Assembly (NCBI RefSeq): GCF_001808185.1
Contig: NZ_CP017668.1
Location: 3,162,001 to 3,226,000, forward strand
DNA: 64,000 nt
Reading direction: 5' to 3'
Source: Jeongeupia sp. USM3
GTDB lineage: Bacteria > Pseudomonadota > Gammaproteobacteria > Burkholderiales > Chitinibacteraceae
The notes under the pieces were generated by a model. It was not told the DNA's origin. It saw only the letters and a program-made list of their open reading frames with translations, and did not search any database. The translations under genes and the position numbers were made by a program. Positions 59,377 to 64,000 of this stretch are shown in pieces. The first letter of the stretch is position 1; every line of letters starts with the position of its first letter.

Positions 59377-59684
59377 TGACGGGTCTCCTCGATGAGCTCG
59401 GCGTTGAGCTGGTCGAACTCGGTGTTGGCGCGGCGTACGTAGATGCCGGTCAGCACGAAGGCCGAAACGATGACGAGCAGCCCGAGCGGGATGCCGATGG
59501 TGGTGACGCCGCTCGCGGCCAGCGGGGTGCCGAGCGTCTTGGGCGAAAACGCGATCATCAGAATCAGCCCGTAGTAGATCACGAGCATGATGATCGAAAG
59601 CAGCCAGCTCAAGCTGGTCTTCTTGTGCTCCAGTTCCCTGAACTTCGGGTTGTTCTGGATACGCTGAATCATTGCTTCATCCAT
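59373..59684 (-). CDS. yjcH: DUF485 membrane protein (YjcH-like)
   Basis: The product is 103 residues with two membrane helices (about 27-47 and 62-85). It is the usual partner encoded just upstream of actP. The role is unknown but probably assists the symporter. The stop overlaps the actP start by four bases, so the two are translated together. The region upstream to 59915 carries the divergent LysR promoter. Confidence 0.93.
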   Translation of the reverse strand: MDEAMIQRIQNNPKFRELEHKKTSLSWLLSIIMLVIYYGLILMIAFSPKTLGTPLAASGVTTIGIPLGLLVIVSAFVLTGIYVRRANTEFDQLNAELIEETRQ

Positions 59685-59915
59685 GCTATCCCTCCTGAGA
59701 GTCGTTTCCGGCGGTAACCGGCGGTTACCGCTTAGTGACGCACTCTATGACCGGGACGCCGATGCGAGCTAATTGCAATTTTTGATGTCGGGAATCAGCA
59801 TTTCTGATGCCGCGTTGCACGAGTCTTACTTCGTGCAGTGAAACTGCGGCGTGGCGACTACATGCGTTCGTCGTGCGTTCGCACGGCGGCGGTGGTTTGC
59901 GGGATAATCGACGGC

Positions 59916-60806
59916 ATGGAACTGTACCAATTGCGTACCTTCGTCGCCGTCGCCCAGCAAGGCCACCTGACACAGGCGGCCGAGCTGCTCCACCTGTCGC
60001 AGCCCGCGGTCACCGCGCAGATCAAGGCGCTCGAGGAAGAGCTCGGCGTCGCGCTGTTCGAGCGCTATCCGGGGGGCGTGCAGCTGACCGAGGCGGCCAA
60101 GGACATCCTGCCCGAAGCCGAACGCATCCTCGCGCTGTCCCGCGGCATGCAGCACAAGGCCAAGGCGCTGTCGGGCGAGCCCAAGGGCAAGGTCAAGATC
60201 GGCACCATCGGTGTGCCGGCGCGGCTCAAGCTCGGGCCGTGGCTGGCCTGCCTGCGCAGCCGCTATCCGCTGCTGACGGTGCAGACGACGCACGGCATTT
60301 CCGGCGGCATCCTCAATGAAGTGCGCAAGAAGACGCTCGACGGCGGCTTCTATCTCGGCCGCAACCCGTACCAGAACGTCAACAACCTGCCGCTGACCGA
60401 AATCGGCTTCTGTGTGGCGCTGCCGCCGCTGATGGCGCCGATGCTGGCCGGTGACGACTGGGAGTCACTGGCCAGGGTGCCGTGGCTGGGGCTGTCGCAG
60501 TTCAACAGCCTGTCGTCGATCACGCAGGAGTTGTGGCGGGCGCAGAACGTGGCGCCGCGCAAGGTCGGCGAGTTCGATGAAGAGGCGACGCTGCTCGAAC
60601 TCGTCAAGGCCGGGCTCGGGGTGGCGATCCTCGCCGAGCGGACTGCCAAGCGCTTTGCCGCCGACGGCTCGATCGCGCTGTGGCGGGGCGGGGACTGCGT
60701 GACCAGCGCACCGCTGCAGTTCGTCTACTCGGCCGAGCGCGAGAACGATCCGCTGGTGACGATGCTGCGCGATACGCTGCTCGAAGTGTGGCAGCCGGCC
60801 GAGTAA
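59916..60806 (+). CDS. LysR-family regulator, probable acetate-module regulator
   Basis: The product is 296 residues. The N-terminal winged helix is canonical (MELYQLRTFVAVAQQGHLTQ and AELLHLSQPAVTAQIKALEE). The rest is the two-lobed effector domain. It is divergent from the DUF485-actP unit across 231 bp, the typical layout for control of the neighbour. In that gap I noted AT-rich text near 59768-59805 with LysR-type T-N11-A candidates, but no single site stands out. The start at 59916 fits the family N-terminus. Confidence 0.92.
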   Translation: MELYQLRTFVAVAQQGHLTQAAELLHLSQPAVTAQIKALEEELGVALFERYPGGVQLTEAAKDILPEAERILALSRGMQHKAKALSGEPKGKVKIGTIGVPARLKLGPWLACLRSRYPLLTVQTTHGISGGILNEVRKKTLDGGFYLGRNPYQNVNNLPLTEIGFCVALPPLMAPMLAGDDWESLARVPWLGLSQFNSLSSITQELWRAQNVAPRKVGEFDEEATLLELVKAGLGVAILAERTAKRFAADGSIALWRGGDCVTSAPLQFVYSAERENDPLVTMLRDTLLEVWQPAE

Positions 60807-60809
60807 GGC

Positions 60810-60989
60810 TTACTTCGGTTCGGTGTGCTGCCTGAGCAGCTTGCCCATCAGCGAAGTTTTGGCCTTGTCGTCGGCGTTCTGTTCGCCGGTCGATGCCTTG
60901 CCGAAGCGGTCGGGCGAGCCCTTCTTGCGGATCGCGTCCTTGATTTTCACGCCGGCAAACTTCTGAAGGTCGTAGTGGTTGATCGGCAT
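60810..60989 (-). CDS. Small conserved-looking hypothetical protein, 59 residues
   Basis: The start at 60989 (MPINHYDLQKFAGVKI) has GAGGA about 11 bases upstream. The product is lysine-rich and hydrophilic with no membrane segment. I do not know the family. It is convergent with the LysR gene, ending three bases after that gene's stop. Confidence 0.65.
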   Translation of the reverse strand: MPINHYDLQKFAGVKIKDAIRKKGSPDRFGKASTGEQNADDKAKTSLMGKLLRQHTEPK

Positions 60990-61022
60990 TCTGTCGTCCT
61001 CGGATCGTGGGTGCTCAAACAA

Positions 61023-61045
61023 AAACCCCGCCTGTAGCGGGGTTT
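61023..61045 (-). terminator. Rho-independent terminator of rpmB-rpmG
   Basis: Stem AAACCCCGC (61023-61031) pairs with 61037-61045 around a 5-base loop; the minus strand continues in T-rich sequence. It lies 28 bp after the rpmG stop. Confidence 0.88.
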
Positions 61046-61073
61046 CGAGTATGTGTCACCAGCGAAAACCAGC

Positions 61074-61229
61074 TTACTTGAGCTTGGTTTCCTTGTACAT
61101 CACATGCTTGCGGACGACGGGATCGAACTTCTTGATCTCCATCTTTTCCGGCATGGTGCGCTTGTTCTTGGTGGTGGTGTAGAAGTGGCCGGTGCCGGCG
61201 CTCGATTCGAGCTTGATCTTTTCACGCAT
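61074..61229 (-). CDS. rpmG: 50S ribosomal protein L33
   Basis: The product is 51 residues: MREKIKLESSAGTGHFYTTT begins it and KHVMYKETKLK ends it, matching bacterial L33. It lacks the Cys pairs of the zinc-binding form, so it is the zinc-free paralogue type (C-minus). It lies 16 bp after rpmB, in the universal rpmB-rpmG order. The start has AGGGGTG upstream. Confidence 0.97.
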   Translation of the reverse strand: MREKIKLESSAGTGHFYTTTKNKRTMPEKMEIKKFDPVVRKHVMYKETKLK

Positions 61230-61245
61230 GGTCATTCACCCCTGA

Positions 61246-61479
61246 TTACAGTTCGCCGCGGGCGCGCAGGTCGGCCAGAACGACGTCGATGCCGTTCTTG
61301 TCGATGGTGCGCAGCGCTGCGTTGGAAACGCGCAGACGAACCCAGCGGTTTTCGCTTTCAACCCAGAAACGACGGGATTGCAGGTTCGGAAGGAAGCGAC
61401 GCTTGGTCTTGTTGTTGGCGTGGGAAACATTGTTCCCGGTCATCGGGCGCTTGCCGGTGACTTTGCATACTCGTGCCAT
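61246..61479 (-). CDS. rpmB: 50S ribosomal protein L28
   Basis: The product is 77 residues, beginning MARVCKVTGKRPMTGNNVSH and containing KRRFLPNLQSRRFWVES, the L28 pattern. It is the first gene of the rpmB-rpmG operon. The gap upstream (61480-61527) to the sugar-binding gene holds its promoter; nothing else is visible there. Confidence 0.97.
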   Translation of the reverse strand: MARVCKVTGKRPMTGNNVSHANNKTKRRFLPNLQSRRFWVESENRWVRLRVSNAALRTIDKNGIDVVLADLRARGEL

Positions 61480-61527
61480 GGTTAGGTATTCCCTGACTTC
61501 TGAGAAAAACCGGATTTATAGCACGAT

Positions 61528-62802
61528 TCAATTGCCGCGTTCAAGCTGTGTGGCAAGTCGCTGTGGTTTGGCGGTCGTCGCGATCGCCTGCTCGATCTGC
61601 CGTGCGGCCTGCGCGGCGGTCATTGCCGGGCTGCGCCAGTAGCGGCCGATCACGTCGAACACGGCGGTGCGCGCGGCCTCGGGCAGCGCCATATTGTGCG
61701 CCCAGGACGGTACCAGCGTGTCGCGGCGACCGGCGTCGGCCAGCGCGCGGGCCGACAGACGGGCGCAGCCGTCGTAACGTTCGAGCTGCACATCGGTCCG
61801 GGCGGGGATATTGCCTTTGTAAAAATTGAAGGCTTCCTGAGCCGTCTTGCCCATCGCGATCCGCGCCAGCTCCTGCTGTGCCTGGTGGGCGGGACCGTGC
61901 TGGCGGAACATGACCAGCATGTCCGCATCGAAGCTGAATGCCGAGGCGGAACCCGGCGCGGCGGTACACAGGTAGTCGCGCCCGGGCTGCTTGCCGGCGG
62001 CGGCGAACTCGCCCTTGGCCCAGTCGCCGAACACGGCCATCGCCGCGCGGCCTTCGATGACGTCGGCGGCGACCTGATGCCACTCGCGCCCCGGGCCGGT
62101 GGCGTTGGTATAGGGCTTGAGTCTTTTGAACAGCTCCAGCGCCCGGACGAAGCGCGGGTCGCGGGTCGCGCCGGCGACCGGTGTGACGAAGACCTGCCGG
62201 TGAATGTCGCTGCCGGCCTCGGCCAGGATGACGGCTTCGAGCAACGTTGCCAGTTGCCAGTTCTGCTGGCCGAGGGCAAGCGGCACGATCCCGGCATGCC
62301 GCAGCTTGTCGGCGAGCGGAAAGAACGCCTTCCAGCTTTGCGGCGGCGTGGCGCCGACACGCTGCAGGACGGCGGCGTTGCTCCAGAGCATGTTGACCCG
62401 TGCGAGTCCCAGCGGCACGGCCACGTAGCGGTCGTCGACCTTCAGCATGGCGTCGAGCACCGGCGGCAGGATGCCGGACCATGCCTGCTCGTCGGCAACG
62501 TCGCTGATGTCGCCAAGCAGCCCCTGCCGGTGCCATTCCTGCCACTGGGTCCCGCCGGTCATTGCGGCGGTGGGCAGGTTGTCCGAGCGGGCACGGGTGC
62601 GCAGCACGCCGAGCGCGTTCTCGCCGCCGCCGCCGACAACGCTGAAATCGTTCCAGCGGTAGCCGGCAGCGTTGACGCGCTGCTTGAGCTCCAGCAGCGC
62701 GCGCGTCTCGCCGGGCGAGGTCCACCAGTGCAGCACCTCGATGTCGGCCGCCTGCGCGTTCAGCGCGGCGGCCAGGGCGGCGATTGCGGCGCGGGTCTTC
62801 AT
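61528..62802 (-). CDS. Orphan extracellular sugar-binding protein
   Basis: The product is 424 residues with a short signal peptide (ending NAQAAD). The mature part is a type-1 extracellular solute-binding protein: IEVLHWWTSPGETRALLELK, then YVAVPLGLARVNMLWSNAAVL, as in glucose/mannose-type ABC binding proteins. No permease or ATPase gene is next to it. Its ATG overlaps the ftsK stop by four bases (ATGA), so it is translationally coupled to a cell-division gene. It might serve a transporter encoded elsewhere or a chemoreceptor. Confidence 0.88.
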   Translation of the reverse strand: MKTRAAIAALAAALNAQAADIEVLHWWTSPGETRALLELKQRVNAAGYRWNDFSVVGGGGENALGVLRTRARSDNLPTAAMTGGTQWQEWHRQGLLGDISDVADEQAWSGILPPVLDAMLKVDDRYVAVPLGLARVNMLWSNAAVLQRVGATPPQSWKAFFPLADKLRHAGIVPLALGQQNWQLATLLEAVILAEAGSDIHRQVFVTPVAGATRDPRFVRALELFKRLKPYTNATGPGREWHQVAADVIEGRAAMAVFGDWAKGEFAAAGKQPGRDYLCTAAPGSASAFSFDADMLVMFRQHGPAHQAQQELARIAMGKTAQEAFNFYKGNIPARTDVQLERYDGCARLSARALADAGRRDTLVPSWAHNMALPEAARTAVFDVIGRYWRSPAMTAAQAARQIEQAIATTAKPQRLATQLERGN

Positions 62803-64000
62803 TCGGCCGGTGGTGCGAGCACCGTGCGGTTGCCGTTGGTTTCCATCGGGCTGACGAGGCCGGCGGCTTCCATGCTCTCGATCAGCCGCGCGGCGCGGTT
62901 GTAGCCGATGCGCAGCTGGCGCTGGACCGACGAGATCGATGCACGGCGCGACTTGATCACGAAGGCCACGGCCTCGTCGTACAGCGGGTCGGCTTCCGGA
63001 TCGGCATTGCCGCTGCCTTCCCACGGTGCCCCGCCGGCGGCTTCGGCTTCGAAGCCGCCGTTGAGCACGCCGTCGATGTAGTCGGGCTCGCCGGTACTCT
63101 TCAGGTATTCGACCACCTTGTGCACCTCGTCGTCGGCGACGAAGGCGCCGTGGACGCGCTGCGGATAGCCGGTGCCCGGCGGCAGGAACAGCATGTCGCC
63201 CTGGCCCAAGAGCGCCTCGGCGCCCATCTGGTCGAGGATGGTGCGGCTGTCGATCTTGCTCGACACCTGGAACGCCAGCCGGGTCGGGATGTTGGCCTTG
63301 ATCAGCCCGGTGATCACGTCGACCGACGGCCGCTGGGTCGCGAGGATCAGGTGGATGCCGGCGGCGCGGGCCTTCTGCGCCAGCCGGGCGATCAGCTCCT
63401 CGATCTTCTTGCCGGCGACCATCATCAGGTCGGCGAACTCGTCGACGACGACGACGATGAAGGGCAGGTGCTCGACCGGCTCCGGGTTGTCCGGGGTCAA
63501 GGTGAATGGGTTGGTCAGTTTCTGGCCGGCCTTCTCGGCTTCCTTGACCTTCTGGTTGAAGCCGGCGAGGTTGCGCACGCCGAAATGGCTCATCAGCCGG
63601 TAGCGTTTCTCCATCTCGGCCACGCACCAGTTCAGCGCGTTGGCGGCGAGCTTCATGTCGGTGACGACCGGCGCCAAGAGGTGCGGGATGCCGTCGTAGA
63701 CCGACAGCTCGAGCATCTTCGGGTCGACCATGATGAAGCGGACTTCTTCCGGCGTTGCCTTGTACAGCAGCGAGAGAATCATCGCGTTGACGCCAACCGA
63801 CTTGCCCGAGCCGGTGGTGCCGGCGACGAGCATGTGCGGCGCCTTGGCGAGATCGGTGACGCTCGGCTTGCCGGTGATGTCCTTGCCCAGCGCCATCGTC
63901 AGCTTCGAATGCATGCCGTGGAAGGCTTCGGACGACAGGATTTCCGACAGCCGGATCATCTGCCGCTTCGGGTTCGGCAGCTCGAGCCCCATGCAGGTCT
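62799..64000 (-). CDS. ftsK: DNA translocase FtsK, C-terminal part (5' end outside window)
   Basis: About 400 residues of the motor and DNA-reading domains are present. Walker A is AGTTGSGKSVGVNAM; Walker B is in VVVVDEFADLMM. The C-terminal gamma winged-helix (RRASISSVQRQLRIGYNRAARL) recognises KOPS-like sites. FtsK pumps chromosome DNA at the septum and activates XerCD. The membrane N-terminus and linker lie beyond 64000. The gene ends with LAPPAE and overlaps the sugar-binding gene. Confidence 0.97.
   Translation of the reverse strand, partial: TCMGLELPNPKRQMIRLSEILSSEAFHGMHSKLTMALGKDITGKPSVTDLAKAPHMLVAGTTGSGKSVGVNAMILSLLYKATPEEVRFIMVDPKMLELSVYDGIPHLLAPVVTDMKLAANALNWCVAEMEKRYRLMSHFGVRNLAGFNQKVKEAEKAGQKLTNPFTLTPDNPEPVEHLPFIVVVVDEFADLMMVAGKKIEELIARLAQKARAAGIHLILATQRPSVDVITGLIKANIPTRLAFQVSSKIDSRTILDQMGAEALLGQGDMLFLPPGTGYPQRVHGAFVADDEVHKVVEYLKSTGEPDYIDGVLNGGFEAEAAGGAPWEGSGNADPEADPLYDEAVAFVIKSRRASISSVQRQLRIGYNRAARLIESMEAAGLVSPMETNGNRTVLAPPAE

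Overview
The window is high-GC and gene-dense. Gene content points to a betaproteobacterium of the order Neisseriales, most likely a chitin-degrading member near Chitinibacteraceae/Chromobacteriaceae (inference). Evidence is a GH18 chitinase-like lipoprotein, a secreted esterase with two chitin-binding modules, RsmJ, DUF1289 and DUF485 proteins, and a large signalling complement. No rRNA, tRNA, CRISPR array, integrase or transposase gene was seen. Two stretches are clearly AT-richer and look foreign: the left edge (1-300) and 26260-27340.

Layout. 1-3520: 5' end of an unknown gene, argJ (arginine synthesis), a secreted alpha/beta hydrolase and a small secreted protein. 3590-8132: a CstA/BtsT-type pyruvate transporter beside a LytS/LytTR two-component pair that resembles BtsSR. 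8794-18653: a co-directional polyol or sugar utilisation locus made of an AraC regulator, two FGGY kinases, a ribose-type ABC transporter, a zinc alcohol dehydrogenase and an L-xylulose-reductase-like SDR. 18753-27259: mutY-asmA, a thioesterase/lipoprotein/membrane protein operon, rsmJ, mtfA, a periplasmic cyclophilin and a DUF2971 gene with an attC-like tail. 27447-41594: a phosphoesterase/glycosyltransferase pair, DUF1289, an HD-GYP protein, nadE, TetR, an exported SurE with a lipoprotein, an EAL-CBS-GGDEF protein, a receiver/degenerate-GGDEF protein and a Spy-like protein. 41665-52994: chitin-binding esterase, uvrB, a ZnuD-like TonB receptor with tandem palindromic operators, ybdK, a chemoreceptor, and a GH18 lipoprotein divergent from an AraC gene. 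53073-60806: the acetate module (acs, DnaQ-like exonuclease, cNMP/CBS/DUF294 protein, actP, DUF485, divergent LysR). 60810-64000: a 59-residue protein, rpmG, rpmB, an orphan sugar-binding protein translationally coupled to ftsK, and the 3' part of ftsK.

The most unusual non-coding content is a family of intergenic palindromic repeats. One copy (24338-24603) has 31-bp terminal inverted repeats and fills exactly the gap between rsmJ and mtfA. Related copies lie at 14873-14959, 16195-16262 and 29746-29863. Other points of interest are the attC-like site after the DUF2971 gene, two tandem 17-bp palindromes before the ZnuD-like receptor, and the chitin-binding esterase with an altered nucleophile elbow. 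Starts were chosen from ribosome-binding sites, signal peptides and family alignment remembered from general knowledge; no database search was possible.
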